In this document: one piece after another, positions 24,102 to 32,875 of the stretch | Layout of the letters: every line of letters starts with the position of its first letter | Numbering within the stretch: position 1 is the first letter of the stretch | Assembly (NCBI GenBank): GCA_045628865.1 | Contig: JAZQQB010000075.1 | Span: forward strand, 1 to 45,034 | Source of the DNA: JAZQQB01 sp045628865 | GTDB taxonomy: Bacteria; Bacillota; Clostridia; Lachnospirales; Lachnospiraceae | Length of the DNA stretch: 45,034 nt | Direction of reading: 5' to 3' | The notes under the pieces: model-generated | Seen by the model: the letters and a program-made list of their open reading frames with translations, nothing else | What the model was told of the DNA's origin: nothing | The model's database searches: none | Translations under genes and position numbers: made by a program

Positions 24102-25256
24102 CTATTTTACAATGTGAGATTTAACTGCATTCGCAACAACTTCAGCAACTTCAGGATTAAATGCCTCTGGCATAATATTATCTTCGTTTAATTCATTTTC
24201 CGGAACGAGATTGGCAATTGCATTGGCAGCTGCTAATTTCATTTCTTCTGTAATCTGAGTTGCTCTTCCTTCTAAAGCCCCCTTGAAAATACCAGGGAAT
24301 GCAACTACGTTATTTACCTGGTTAGGAAAATCGCTACGTCCTGTACCAACTATACGGGCACCAGCAGCCTTGGCAACATCTGGCATGATTTCTGGAACTG
24401 GGTTAGCCATTGCAAAAAGAATTGCGTCCTTGTTCATAGAAGCAACCATTTCAGGACTTACAATACCAGGAGCGGAAACACCGACAAAAATGTCAGCACC
24501 TTTCATTGCATCTGCTAAAGTACCTGTAGCACCGCTTAAGTTTGTTACTTCAGCCATTTTCTGCTGCATCCAGTTTAGACCTTCGGTGTTCTTGGATACG
24601 ATACCAACCTTGTCACACATGGTAACATTAGGGAATCCATATGTTAAAAGAAGCTTTGTGATAGCAACACCAGCTGAACCGGCACCATTGACAACAACTT
24701 TACAATCTTCCTTCTTCTTTCCAACAACCTTAAGACCGTTAATGATGCCTGCAAGAACAACGATCGCTGTACCATGCTGATCATCGTGGAAAACTGGAAT
24801 GTCTAAAGTAGCCTTTAATCTTTCTTCAATTTCAAAACATCTTGGAGCACTGATATCCTCTAAGTTGATACCACCAAAACCAGGTGCTAAATAGGTAACA
24901 GTTTTGATGATTTCTTCAGTATCCTGTGTATCTAAACAAATTGGGACTGCATTGACACCACCAAACTCCTTGAACAAAACGGCTTTACCTTCCATTACTG
25001 GCATAGCAGCGTGTGGTCCGATGTTACCAAGACCAAGAACTGCACTACCGTCTGAAACAACAGCAACGGTATTGGCTTTCATAGTATATTTGTAAGCAGC
25101 TTCTTTATCCTCTGCAATTACCTTACATGGTTCGGCAACACCTGGAGTATATGCCAATGCAAGATCCTCTCTTGATTTAACAGGTGTTTTTGATACTGTT
25201 TCTAATTTGCCATTCCATTCTTCATGAAGTGCAAGTGCTTTTTCATTTAATGTCAT
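24102..25256 (-). CDS. NAD(P)-dependent malic enzyme (short form)
   Basis: Oxidative decarboxylation of malate to pyruvate, linking C4 acids to fermentation. At 384 residues it is the short bacterial form without a phosphotransacetylase domain. Catalytic Tyr36 in ALAYTPGVAEPC, Lys91 in VMEGKAVL, the metal-site segment FHDDQHGTAIV near 155, and the Rossmann glycine motif VVNGAGSAGVAI near 190 are all present, as is GTGRSDFPNQVNN near 310. Cofactor preference cannot be read safely by eye. It is monocistronic, divergent from rho, with its own promoter and terminator. Confidence 0.95.
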   Translation of the reverse strand: MTLNEKALALHEEWNGKLETVSKTPVKSREDLALAYTPGVAEPCKVIAEDKEAAYKYTMKANTVAVVSDGSAVLGLGNIGPHAAMPVMEGKAVLFKEFGGVNAVPICLDTQDTEEIIKTVTYLAPGFGGINLEDISAPRCFEIEERLKATLDIPVFHDDQHGTAIVVLAGIINGLKVVGKKKEDCKVVVNGAGSAGVAITKLLLTYGFPNVTMCDKVGIVSKNTEGLNWMQQKMAEVTNLSGATGTLADAMKGADIFVGVSAPGIVSPEMVASMNKDAILFAMANPVPEIMPDVAKAAGARIVGTGRSDFPNQVNNVVAFPGIFKGALEGRATQITEEMKLAAANAIANLVPENELNEDNIMPEAFNPEVAEVVANAVKSHIVK

Positions 25257-25308
25257 TGCAATGTCCTCTTTTCTTATTTCTTATAGTATTTTATTTTGGC
25301 TATCTTCT

Positions 25309-25337
25309 ATAATATATGAAAATGAATTTGAACGCAA
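25309..25337 (-). promoter_or_regulatory. Promoter for malic enzyme
   Basis: On the minus strand: TTGCGT (plus coordinates 25332-25337), 17-bp spacer, TATTAT (25309-25314), about 53 bases before the start codon. Confidence 0.5.
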
Positions 25338-25397
25338 GGTACAGAATAAAAGCGTTTTTGACAAAAAAAAATAAAAAAGAATCTATTTTTCGTGAAT

Positions 25398-25435
25398 AAT
25401 AGATACTTTACGAATTAAAAAGTATCTATTATAAT
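25398..25435 (+). promoter_or_regulatory. rho promoter spanned by a 12-bp inverted repeat
   Basis: TTTACG (25407-25412), 17-bp spacer, TATAAT (25430-25435). A perfect 12-bp inverted repeat AATAGATACTTT (25398-25409) / AAAGTATCTATT (25419-25430) covers the -35 to the edge of the -10. A third half-site ATCTATT lies at 25381-25387. The leader to the rho ATG is about 140 bases and includes GTCGCCCGGATTCCCGA, a G/C-rich patch. The divergent intergenic stretch 25257-25583 contains no gene. Confidence 0.6.
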
Positions 25436-25583
25436 ATACTGTGTGACAATTTTAGGTCATATTAGTCTATTAGGAAATATCATACGAAGATATTTTGAGT
25501 CAGTGGGGCATTGTATAGTCGCCCGGATTCCCGATTATGAAACGATTATTTTTTTATAGAGTATTTGGAGGATGTAAATCGAT

Positions 25584-27062
25584 ATGAGAGAAAAATTGGA
25601 AACTCTGTCCTTAACACAGTTACATGAATTCGCAAAGGCAAGTGGCTTGAAGGGTGTTTCAACCATGAGAAAAGCTGAATTGATCGATGAACTGGTTAAG
25701 ATAGCAGAAAGTGAAAAAAAGAAAGAAGCACCAGTTGAAGCAACATCTGAGAAAAAGAAAAAAATTGTGATGGCAACTGGAAGCAAAAAACCTGCGTCTG
25801 AACAGTCTGCAAAACAAACTGTAAAGGATGCTCCAGAAGAAGAGAAAAAACCTAAAATGAATGGAAAGAATGTTTTGGAAGCAGAAGCTATCGAGAATAG
25901 AATCAAACAGGATGATATTCCGATGGATCTTGATAGTGGAAATGTTGCCAATGGTATTTTGGAGGTAATGTCTGACGGCTATGGATTTATTCGTTGTGCC
26001 AACTATTTGCCAGGTGAGAATGATGTATATGTGGCACCAAGCCAGATTCGTAAGTTCAATTTAAAAACTGGTGATATTATCGTTGGAAATACAAAAATTA
26101 AAGCTGCAAACGAGAAATTTAGTGCTTTGCTATACTTAAAGACAATCAATGGACTTCCACTTGAAAAGGCATTGACACGTAAGAATTTTGAGGATATGAC
26201 ACCAATTTTTCCAAATGAACGTATTAATTTGGAATGCAGAGGAAGCTCTTCTATTGCAATGAGATGTATGAATCTTTTCAGTCCGGTTGGTAAGGGACAG
26301 CGAGGTATGATTGTTTCTCCACCAAAAGCTGGTAAGACAACCTTGTTGAAGGAAGTTGCGAAGGCAGTTACCACCAATAATCCAGAAATGCATCTGATCA
26401 TCTTACTGATTGATGAAAGACCAGAAGAAGTAACAGATATCAAGGAAGCAATCGAGGGACCAAATGTAGAAGTTATCTACTCGACCTTTGATGAATTGCC
26501 AGAACATCATAAGAGAGTTTCTGAAATGGTAATTGAACGTGCAAAACGTCTTGTAGAGCATAAAAAGGATGTTATGATCCTGCTTGATAGTATTACTCGT
26601 TTGACACGTGCATACAACCTGACTGTACCACCAAGTGGACGAACTTTATCAGGTGGTTTGGATCCAGCAGCACTCCATATGCCAAAACGATTCTTTGGTG
26701 CAGCCAGAAATATGAGAGAAGGCGGAAGTTTAACAATTTTGGCAACTGCTCTTGTAGATACAGGAAGTAAGATGGATGATGTTGTTTACGAGGAATTTAA
26801 AGGAACAGGTAACATGGAAATGGTGCTTGATCGTAAGTTATCTGAGAAACGTATCTTCCCTGCAATTGATATTCCAAAATCAGGAACAAGAAGAGATGAT
26901 CTTTTACTTACCAAGGATGAGCAGGATGCTATGCAGCAGATCAGACGTGCTCTTAATGGCTTGAAGCCAGATGAGGCTGTAGACCAGATTCTTGACATGT
27001 TTAAGGACACAAAATCAAATTTTGAATTTGTGAATAGAGTTTTCAAAATGAAAATATTCTAG
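25584..27062 (+). CDS. rho: Transcription termination factor Rho
   Basis: A hexameric RNA-dependent ATPase that ends transcription. 492 residues: Rho N-terminal helical domain (about 5-45), a Lys/Glu/Ala-rich linker insert (about 46-105), the cold-shock-like RNA-binding domain (GILEVMSDGYGFIR...NDVYVAPSQIRKF, about 122-165), and the RecA-like motor. Walker A is PPKAGKTTLL near 248, Walker B LLIDERPEEV near 275, and the Q/R-loop region includes LDSITRLTRAYN and PSGRTLSGGLDP. The charged linker makes it longer than the E. coli protein, as often seen in Clostridia. It leads the rpmE-yqhQ-prmC-prfA block. Confidence 0.97.
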   Translation: MREKLETLSLTQLHEFAKASGLKGVSTMRKAELIDELVKIAESEKKKEAPVEATSEKKKKIVMATGSKKPASEQSAKQTVKDAPEEEKKPKMNGKNVLEAEAIENRIKQDDIPMDLDSGNVANGILEVMSDGYGFIRCANYLPGENDVYVAPSQIRKFNLKTGDIIVGNTKIKAANEKFSALLYLKTINGLPLEKALTRKNFEDMTPIFPNERINLECRGSSSIAMRCMNLFSPVGKGQRGMIVSPPKAGKTTLLKEVAKAVTTNNPEMHLIILLIDERPEEVTDIKEAIEGPNVEVIYSTFDELPEHHKRVSEMVIERAKRLVEHKKDVMILLDSITRLTRAYNLTVPPSGRTLSGGLDPAALHMPKRFFGAARNMREGGSLTILATALVDTGSKMDDVVYEEFKGTGNMEMVLDRKLSEKRIFPAIDIPKSGTRRDDLLLTKDEQDAMQQIRRALNGLKPDEAVDQILDMFKDTKSNFEFVNRVFKMKIF

Positions 27063-27080
27063 GAACTGTTCAGAACCATG
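27062..27080 (+). repeat. Remnant or solo end of the MITE-like element
   Basis: GGAACTGTTCAGAACCATG matches the left end of the element at 19276-19294 in 16 of 19 positions and the reverse complement of its right end in most positions. It abuts the rho stop codon. No partner inverted repeat was found within the next few hundred bases. Confidence 0.4.
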
Positions 27081-27125
27081 TGATTTTAAATAGAGGGATA
27101 ATTACAAATTTTTCAAAAAAAGGTC

Positions 27126-27154
27126 TTGTCAAAATAGTGTTCATATGATACACT
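27126..27154 (+). promoter_or_regulatory. Promoter for rpmE
   Basis: TTGTCA (27126-27131), 17-bp spacer, extended -10 TGA-TACACT (27146-27154), about 53 bases upstream of the rpmE start. Confidence 0.5.
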
Positions 27155-27207
27155 AAGGAAGCTGTTTATGAGAAAAATGTGATTATTCATATAGAGAGGT
27201 GAAATCA

Positions 27208-27414
27208 ATGAGAGAAGCAATTCAACCTGAATACTATCAGGCAACAGTAACATGTAACTGCGGAAATACATTCGTAACTGGTTCTACAAAACCAGAACTT
27301 CACGTTGAAGTTTGTTCTAAATGTCATTCCTTCTATACAGGTCAGCAGAAGACTGCTAGAGCTGATGGACGTATTGATAAGTTCAATAAGAAGTATGGCG
27401 TTGAAGCAAAATAA
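27208..27414 (+). CDS. rpmE: 50S ribosomal protein L31 (zinc-binding type)
   Basis: 68 residues, normal length. Four Cys ligands for zinc are present: Cys16 and Cys18 (TCNCGNTF) and Cys36 and Cys39 (VCSKCHSFYTG), so this is the C+ form. The conserved TARADGRIDKFNKKY tail is intact. ATG 27208 follows GAGAGGTG; the in-frame GTG at 27199 is part of that ribosome site. It lies between rho and yqhQ, a conserved Firmicute arrangement. Confidence 0.97.
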   Translation: MREAIQPEYYQATVTCNCGNTFVTGSTKPELHVEVCSKCHSFYTGQQKTARADGRIDKFNKKYGVEAK

Positions 27415-27428
27415 GTATTGCAGAAAAG

Positions 27429-27460
27429 GGTTGAGGTAGTTATTATCTCAACCTTCTTTT
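27429..27460 (+). terminator. Terminator after rpmE
   Basis: A 7-bp stem GGTTGAG / CTCAACC (27429-27435 with 27447-27453) followed by TTCTTTT. It probably gives partial read-through into yqhQ. Confidence 0.65.
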
Positions 27461-27479
27461 ACGTATGAGGGATTATTGT

Positions 27480-28511
27480 ATGAAGAAAAATTGTGCTAAA
27501 TATTCTGGAATCGGCGGACAGGCGGTTTTAGAAGGAATTATGATGAAGAATAAAGAAAAATATGCGGTAGCTGTTCGTACGCCTGATGGGAACATAGCTG
27601 TAGACGTTCAGACATATGAAGGGGTCCTTGCTGGGAATAAATTAACAAAGCTTCCATTTTTCAGAGGCGTTTTTAGCTTTATCGATTCACTTGTTTTGGG
27701 AATGAAATCCTTAAACTATTCTGCATCCTTTTATGAAGAAGAGGGTGAAGAGAAGAATGAGAAGAAAGAGAATGTAATCACTGCGATTACCATGCTAGTT
27801 TCTTTTATTTTTGCAATTGGTATTTTTATGGTTCTTCCATATGCCATTTCAGCATTCTTTTTAAAGGATGTACAGAATGATTCATTGGTTGCACTTGTAG
27901 AGGGTGTTGTACGTATTGTTATTTTTATTCTGTATATATTATTGATATCACTCATGAAGGATATCAAGAGAACTTTTCAGTATCATGGTGCAGAGCATAA
28001 ATGCATTAACTGTATTGAAAAAGGACGTCCACTGACGGTTGATGATGTTATGAAAAGTTCACGTCAGCACAGAAGATGTGGTACAAGCTTTTTGTTATTT
28101 GTTATGCTTGTAAGTATTATTTTGTTTTTCTTTATTCGTGTTCACAATCCAGCATTAAAGATTGTGATTCGACTGGCTTTGATCCCTGTGATTGCCGGCA
28201 TTTCCTTTGAGATTATCCGACTTGCAGGAAGAAGCAACAATATTATTGTCAGAGCAATTTCTCAGCCTGGTTTGTGGCTTCAGAAACTAACAACCAAAGA
28301 GCCGGATGCAGATATGGTAGAGGTTGCGATTCGGGCAGTGGAAGCAGTATTTGACTGGAAACAGTATTTGAAGGATACTTTTGGCTACGAAGTAGATGAT
28401 TCTTGGCTTAAGGATTATTCCAAGGTGGAAGAAACTGAAGAAGAGGATGATTTTCAGGTAGAAGAAGTAGAAGATTCTAAAGTTGTAGGATTAGACGAGG
28501 ACAATGCTTAA
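27480..28511 (+). CDS. yqhQ: DUF1385-family membrane protein (YqhQ-like)
   Basis: A 343-residue membrane protein with the DUF1385 core: GIGGQAVLEGIMMK near the N-terminus, KLPFFRGVFSFIDSL near 65, and the signature FQYHGAEHKCINC near 175 followed by SSRQHRRCGTSFLLFV. Four hydrophobic segments are seen (about 100-125, 140-160, 205-225, 230-250). The tail is very acidic (EETEEEDDFQVEEVEDSK). Function unknown; conserved upstream of prmC-prfA in Firmicutes. ATG 27480 is preferred to ATG 27465, whose sequence supplies the GAGGGA ribosome site. Its TAA overlaps the prmC ATG (TAATG). Confidence 0.88.
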   Translation: MKKNCAKYSGIGGQAVLEGIMMKNKEKYAVAVRTPDGNIAVDVQTYEGVLAGNKLTKLPFFRGVFSFIDSLVLGMKSLNYSASFYEEEGEEKNEKKENVITAITMLVSFIFAIGIFMVLPYAISAFFLKDVQNDSLVALVEGVVRIVIFILYILLISLMKDIKRTFQYHGAEHKCINCIEKGRPLTVDDVMKSSRQHRRCGTSFLLFVMLVSIILFFFIRVHNPALKIVIRLALIPVIAGISFEIIRLAGRSNNIIVRAISQPGLWLQKLTTKEPDADMVEVAIRAVEAVFDWKQYLKDTFGYEVDDSWLKDYSKVEETEEEDDFQVEEVEDSKVVGLDEDNA

Positions 28512-29344
28512 TGAAGTATGTTAAGGTCTGTGAGGATGGATTTACATTTTTGCAACAGGCTGGGATACAAGATGCAAAGATTGATGCAAGATTGTTGTTA
28601 GAGTATGTTTGCAATACCAGCTATAGTACTTTATTTGTAGATCCTGATAAAGAAGTAAATGAAGAACAAATGACACAGTATCAGGCTTGCCTAAAAAGAA
28701 GAGCAGCGCATGAACCGCTTCAGCATATTACCGGAGAATGTGAGTTTATGGGATTGACCTTTCAGGTCTCAAAGGATGTGCTGATTCCAAGACAGGATAC
28801 AGAAAATCTTGTGGAAGAGGTTATGAAGGACTTGCATGCAGGTATGCGTTTTTTGGATATGTGTACAGGTTCGGGATGTATCTTGTTGAGTTTGCTTCAT
28901 TATTCCAATGATTGTTCCGGCGTTGGCGTTGATGTTTCACCAAAGGCATTGGAAATTGCCAGGAAGAATGGAGAGAATCTAGGGATTGATGTTACTTGGG
29001 TAGAAAGTGACCTTTTTGAGAAGGTAACAGGTGAATTTGATAAGATTATATCCAATCCACCATACATAGCAACAAAGGTGATTGAGGGTCTGATGGAAGA
29101 AGTAAAGGATCATGAGCCTCGTCTTGCCCTGGATGGATTTGAGGATGGATTATATTTTTATAGAAAAATTGTAATGGATGCAAAGAAACATTTATACAGA
29201 AATGGAATGCTTTATTTCGAGATTGGATATGATCAAGGTGAAGCAGTCAGCACGCTGATGAAAGAAGCGGGATATATTGAAGTAAATGTTGTGAAAGATT
29301 TTGCAGGAAATGACAGAGTTGTCTATGGCACCTTTATTGAGTGA
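28511..29344 (+). CDS. prmC: Release-factor glutamine methyltransferase
   Basis: Methylates the Gln of the GGQ motif in release factors RF1 and RF2. The 277-residue protein has the N-terminal helical domain (about 1-75), the class I SAM-binding motif FLDMCTGSGCILLSLL near 115, and the catalytic NPPYI near residue 182 typical of amide N-methylation. Its start overlaps the yqhQ stop by one base (translational coupling), and its substrate gene prfA starts 14 bp downstream, a classic pairing. Confidence 0.95.
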   Translation: MKYVKVCEDGFTFLQQAGIQDAKIDARLLLEYVCNTSYSTLFVDPDKEVNEEQMTQYQACLKRRAAHEPLQHITGECEFMGLTFQVSKDVLIPRQDTENLVEEVMKDLHAGMRFLDMCTGSGCILLSLLHYSNDCSGVGVDVSPKALEIARKNGENLGIDVTWVESDLFEKVTGEFDKIISNPPYIATKVIEGLMEEVKDHEPRLALDGFEDGLYFYRKIVMDAKKHLYRNGMLYFEIGYDQGEAVSTLMKEAGYIEVNVVKDFAGNDRVVYGTFIE

Positions 29345-29358
29345 TAGGAGAATGAAAG

Positions 29359-30432
29359 ATGTTTGATAAGTTAGATGATTTACTGATTAAGTTTGAAGAA
29401 ATTATGAGCGAACTTGCAGAACCAGGTGTAGCGAATAATCAGCAGCGTTACAGACAGCTGATGAAGGAACAGTCAGATTTAACCCCGATCGTTGAAGCAT
29501 ATTCAGAGTACAAAAAGTGCAATGAGACGGTTGAAGATAGTGTTGCAATGTTAGAAAGTGAATCTGACGAAGAAATGCGTGAAATGCTGAAGGAAGAATT
29601 AAATGAAGCAAAGGATCGCATTGTTGAATTAGAAAATACTTTGAAGATCTTATTACTTCCTAAGGACCCTAATGATGATAAGAACGTTATCGTAGAAATC
29701 CGTGCAGGTGCAGGTGGAGATGAAGCAGCATTGTTTGCAGCAGAAATCTACCGTATGTATATTCATTATGCGGAAGGCAGAAGATGGAAAGTAGAGACCA
29801 TGGAATTCGAAGAAATCGGTATCGGTGGTATGAAGAGTGTTACATTTATGCTTTCTGGTCAGGGTGCATATTCAGTCATGAAATATGAATCAGGTGTACA
29901 TCGTGTACAGCGAGTTCCAGAAACAGAGTCAGGTGGACGTATTCATACATCAACAATCACTGTTGCAGTTATGCCAGAGGCAGAGGATGTTGACGTTGTA
30001 ATCGATGATAAAGATATTAGAATTGATGTATGTCGTTCTTCAGGAGCAGGTGGGCAGTGTGTCAATACAACTGACTCTGCTGTTCGTTTAACACATATTC
30101 CAACAGGTATTGTGATCTATAGTCAGACAGAAAAGTCTCAGATCCAGAACAGAGCAAAGGCATTCGCTTTGCTTCGTACAAAGCTATATGACTTGGAATT
30201 ACAGAAGGCTCATGATGCAGAAGCGGAACTTCGTAAATCCCAGGTAGGTACTGGTGATCGTTCAGAGAAGATTAGAACATATAACTTCCCACAAGGACGT
30301 GTAACTGATCATAGAATTGGTCTTACTTTATATAAGCTGGATAAGATTATGAATGGTGATATTCAGGAAATTATTGATGCATGTATCGCTGCAGACCAGG
30401 CTGCCAAGCTTGCAAAGATGAATGAACAATAA
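29359..30432 (+). CDS. prfA: Peptide chain release factor 1
   Basis: Recognises UAA and UAG stop codons and triggers peptide release. 357 residues, normal length. The stop-codon tripeptide is PET (RVPETESGGRIHTS near 195), and the GGQ catalytic motif is in SSGAGGQCVNTTDSA near 233, with Cys where many RF1 proteins have His after the Gln. The Gln is the target of the PrmC encoded just upstream. It is followed by a bidirectional terminator shared with the convergent YitT gene. Confidence 0.97.
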   Translation: MFDKLDDLLIKFEEIMSELAEPGVANNQQRYRQLMKEQSDLTPIVEAYSEYKKCNETVEDSVAMLESESDEEMREMLKEELNEAKDRIVELENTLKILLLPKDPNDDKNVIVEIRAGAGGDEAALFAAEIYRMYIHYAEGRRWKVETMEFEEIGIGGMKSVTFMLSGQGAYSVMKYESGVHRVQRVPETESGGRIHTSTITVAVMPEAEDVDVVIDDKDIRIDVCRSSGAGGQCVNTTDSAVRLTHIPTGIVIYSQTEKSQIQNRAKAFALLRTKLYDLELQKAHDAEAELRKSQVGTGDRSEKIRTYNFPQGRVTDHRIGLTLYKLDKIMNGDIQEIIDACIAADQAAKLAKMNEQ

Positions 30433-30456
30433 GATATATCAGATATGAAATAATAG

Positions 30457-30499
30457 GGCAGTGTAACTTAGTGAAATACAAGTTACACTGCCTTAAATT
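30457..30499. terminator. Bidirectional terminator between prfA and the YitT gene
   Basis: A perfect 13-bp stem GGCAGTGTAACTT / AAGTTACACTGCC (30457-30469 with 30480-30492), 10-base loop, then TTAAATTT. Confidence 0.8.
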
Positions 30500-31359
30500 T
30501 AATTCAATCCACGAAAACCCTTTCCAATGATTTCACTGGAATTTGTGATCATAATAAAGGAAGAAGGCTGGTTGATTCTGATGAAATTTCGAAGTTCTAC
30601 AGCTTGAGATCTTTTCATAACTGTTAGAATAACGTATTTTTGATTGTGAGTATACGAACCCTCCGCCACAAATTTTGTAGCACTTCGCTGTAATTCTTGA
30701 TGAATGAATTCGCAGATAGGATCAGGATCATCACAAATAATGGTGAAATATTTACAAAGATTCAAGCTTTCTATCACATTATCAATTACCAAGGATTTTG
30801 CCAAAAGACCTGTTAAAGAAAACAAACCGGTCTGAATATCGAATACGAGACAAGAAGCCAAAACAATCATTAGATCCACAATAAAAAGTGCAGTTCCAAT
30901 GTTTACCTTGGAATACTTTTTGAGAATCATGGCAACAATATCCGTTCCTCCGCCACTTGCGCCAATATTAAATAAAATGGCTGAACTAAAGGCCGGTAAA
31001 AAGATGGCGAAAATCAGCTCCAGGACGGGCTGATTTGTAAGTGGACCACTTAGTGGAAAAATTTTTTCTAATAAGCTTAAAAATACGGATATGATAACAC
31101 TTGCATAGGTTGTTTTAATGCCAAAACTTTTTCCTAAAAACAGAAATCCCATCAGTACAAGAAGCATATTTAAAATGAAGTTGATGCTGCTGGCACTTAG
31201 AGAAGGAATAAATTTGTGCATAACAACTGCAATACCGGTAACACCTCCAAAGGAAAAATTATTGGTGAATTTGAAAAAATATACACCTAGGTCTAAAATG
31301 ATAGCGGCTACGGTGATATATAAATAATCTGCCAGAGTCTGGCGCTTTTGAGTTTTCAT
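30499..31359 (-). CDS. YitT-family membrane protein (DUF161 + DUF2179)
   Basis: A 286-residue protein with five or six hydrophobic segments in the first 190 residues. It includes the family's NNFSFGGVTGIAVV near 30 and NIGASGGGTDIVAMI near 130. A C-terminal cytoplasmic DUF2179 (PII-like) domain follows at about 200-285 (EGSYTHNQKYVILTVMKR). Function unknown; sometimes proposed as a transporter. I start it at the ATG at 31359, preceded by GGAAAGG. The longer frame to 31497 adds a Phe/Ile-rich unlikely extension and would overlap the divergent M18 gene. Confidence 0.88.
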   Translation of the reverse strand: MKTQKRQTLADYLYITVAAIILDLGVYFFKFTNNFSFGGVTGIAVVMHKFIPSLSASSINFILNMLLVLMGFLFLGKSFGIKTTYASVIISVFLSLLEKIFPLSGPLTNQPVLELIFAIFLPAFSSAILFNIGASGGGTDIVAMILKKYSKVNIGTALFIVDLMIVLASCLVFDIQTGLFSLTGLLAKSLVIDNVIESLNLCKYFTIICDDPDPICEFIHQELQRSATKFVAEGSYTHNQKYVILTVMKRSQAVELRNFIRINQPSSFIMITNSSEIIGKGFRGLN

Positions 31360-31489
31360 AAAAAATGCCTTTCCAAATAAAAAAAATTGTGTAAAATATA
31401 AGATATGACAATAAATATATTGTATCAAATCTAGATTAAATTTCAAGATACAAAACAAAGTAGATAGACAAGAAAAGGAGATAGCGTTT

Positions 31490-32785
31490 ATGAGCAAAGA
31501 TTTTGCCTTTCATGAAGTCAGTGAAAAGATGCTTACATTTATAGAAGAAAGTCCAAGTTGTTTTCATGTGATTTCCAATGTTTCAAAGGAACTGAAGGAG
31601 GCTGGATATAAACAACTTTTAGAGAACGAGGAATGGAAGATTGAAAAGGGCGGGAAATATTACGTTTGCAGAAATCATTCTTCGATTATTGCGTTTCAGA
31701 TTCCGAAAAAGAATCCAAAGGGATTTTCCATTATTGCTTCCCATAGTGATTCTCCTACGTTCAAAATCAAAGAAAATCCAGAGATGATCGTGGAAGGTCA
31801 GTATATGAAGCTCAATACGGAAGGGTATGGTGGAATGATCATGTCGACCTGGATGGATCGTCCATTATCCTTTGCAGGACGTGTTTTTGTGAAATCAGAT
31901 GAGAAATCAGAAAAATGGAAGGAAATATTGGTTGCTCCAGATAAAGACCTACTGATTATTCCTAATCTTGCCATTCATATGAATCGTGAGATCAACAAGG
32001 GTTATGCCTATAATGCACAGGTGGATATGCTTCCACTGATGGCAGGTTCGGATAAGAAGAATTTGTTCATGGAATGTCTTGCTCAAGAAGCAGGTGTTTC
32101 CAAAGAAAATATATTAGGTTATGATCTGTTTTTGGTAAATCGTCAAAAGGGTTCGTTTATTGGCCTTAATGAAGAATTTGTCGGAAGTGGGAAATTAGAT
32201 GATCTTCAGAGCGTTTTTGGTTCTAAGGAGGGCTTTTTATCTTGTGAACCTAAGGATAAAATAGCTGTGCTTGCAGTGTTTGACAATGAAGAGGTTGGAA
32301 GTGGTACCAGACAGGGTGCTGATTCCACATTTTTACAGGATACATTGGCAGGAATTGTGTTAGCACTTGGTAAAACGGAAAGAGAATATCGTATGATGGT
32401 AGCAGAAAGTTTTCTTGTTTCTGCTGATAATGCGCATGCGGTTCATCCAAATCATCCTGAAAAAGCGGATCCAACAAACCGTCCATATATGAATGGTGGT
32501 ATTGTATTGAAATTTCATGGAGGTCAGAAATACACAACAGATGGTTATACTGCTGCTGTGATAAAAAGTATTTGTGCAAAAGCAAAGGTACCTGTTCAGA
32601 TTTTTACTAACCGCTCAGATTCAGTTGGAGGTTCGACTTTGGGAAATATCTCTACCGCACATGTTTCTTTGAACAGTGCAGATATTGGTCTTCCGCAGCT
32701 TGCAATGCATTCTAGTTATGAGCTTGCTGGAGTGAAGGATACAGCGTATTTGGTAGAGTTTGCGAAAGTATTTTATGAAGATTAA
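31490..32785 (+). CDS. M18-family aminopeptidase
   Basis: A cytoplasmic zinc aminopeptidase of 431 residues, probably dodecameric, removing acidic or neutral N-terminal residues. Metal-site and catalytic motifs are in order: the His in IASHSDSPTFKI near 85, the central Asp in GSGKLDDLQSVF near 235, the Glu pair in DNEEVGSGTRQGA near 266, the Asp in VSADNAHAVHPNHP near 315, and the last His in LAMHSSYELAG near 405. The family signature is complete. It is divergent from yitT; the intergenic holds a TTGTATC/GATACAA inverted repeat (31420-31453). Confidence 0.93.
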   Translation: MSKDFAFHEVSEKMLTFIEESPSCFHVISNVSKELKEAGYKQLLENEEWKIEKGGKYYVCRNHSSIIAFQIPKKNPKGFSIIASHSDSPTFKIKENPEMIVEGQYMKLNTEGYGGMIMSTWMDRPLSFAGRVFVKSDEKSEKWKEILVAPDKDLLIIPNLAIHMNREINKGYAYNAQVDMLPLMAGSDKKNLFMECLAQEAGVSKENILGYDLFLVNRQKGSFIGLNEEFVGSGKLDDLQSVFGSKEGFLSCEPKDKIAVLAVFDNEEVGSGTRQGADSTFLQDTLAGIVLALGKTEREYRMMVAESFLVSADNAHAVHPNHPEKADPTNRPYMNGGIVLKFHGGQKYTTDGYTAAVIKSICAKAKVPVQIFTNRSDSVGGSTLGNISTAHVSLNSADIGLPQLAMHSSYELAGVKDTAYLVEFAKVFYED

Positions 32786-32795
32786 GGAATAATAA

Positions 32796-32850
32796 GAGCC
32801 AGATTGCTATCCACATATAAATTTGTGGAATAGTAATCTGGCTCCTTTAT
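32796..32850. terminator. Long bidirectional terminator after the M18 gene
   Basis: GAGCCAGATT...TATCCACA (32796-32815) pairs with TGTGGAATA...AATCTGGCTC (32824-32844), roughly 20 bp with a small bulge, then CTTTATTG. It lies between convergent genes. Confidence 0.8.
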
Positions 32851-32875
32851 TGATTAAAATCAAGAATTCTCGTTG

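Noticed and set aside
24283..24780. 165-codon open frame antisense to the malic enzyme gene
   Set aside because: It lies wholly inside a well-supported enzyme gene on the other strand, has no ribosome site and looks like a compositional shadow. Similar long antisense frames in rho, purL and carA were rejected for the same reason.
31360..31497. 46-residue N-terminal extension of the YitT protein
   Set aside because: The extra residues are Phe/Ile/Cys-rich and unlike the family, the ATG at 31359 has a good ribosome site, and the extension would overlap the divergent M18 gene's start.
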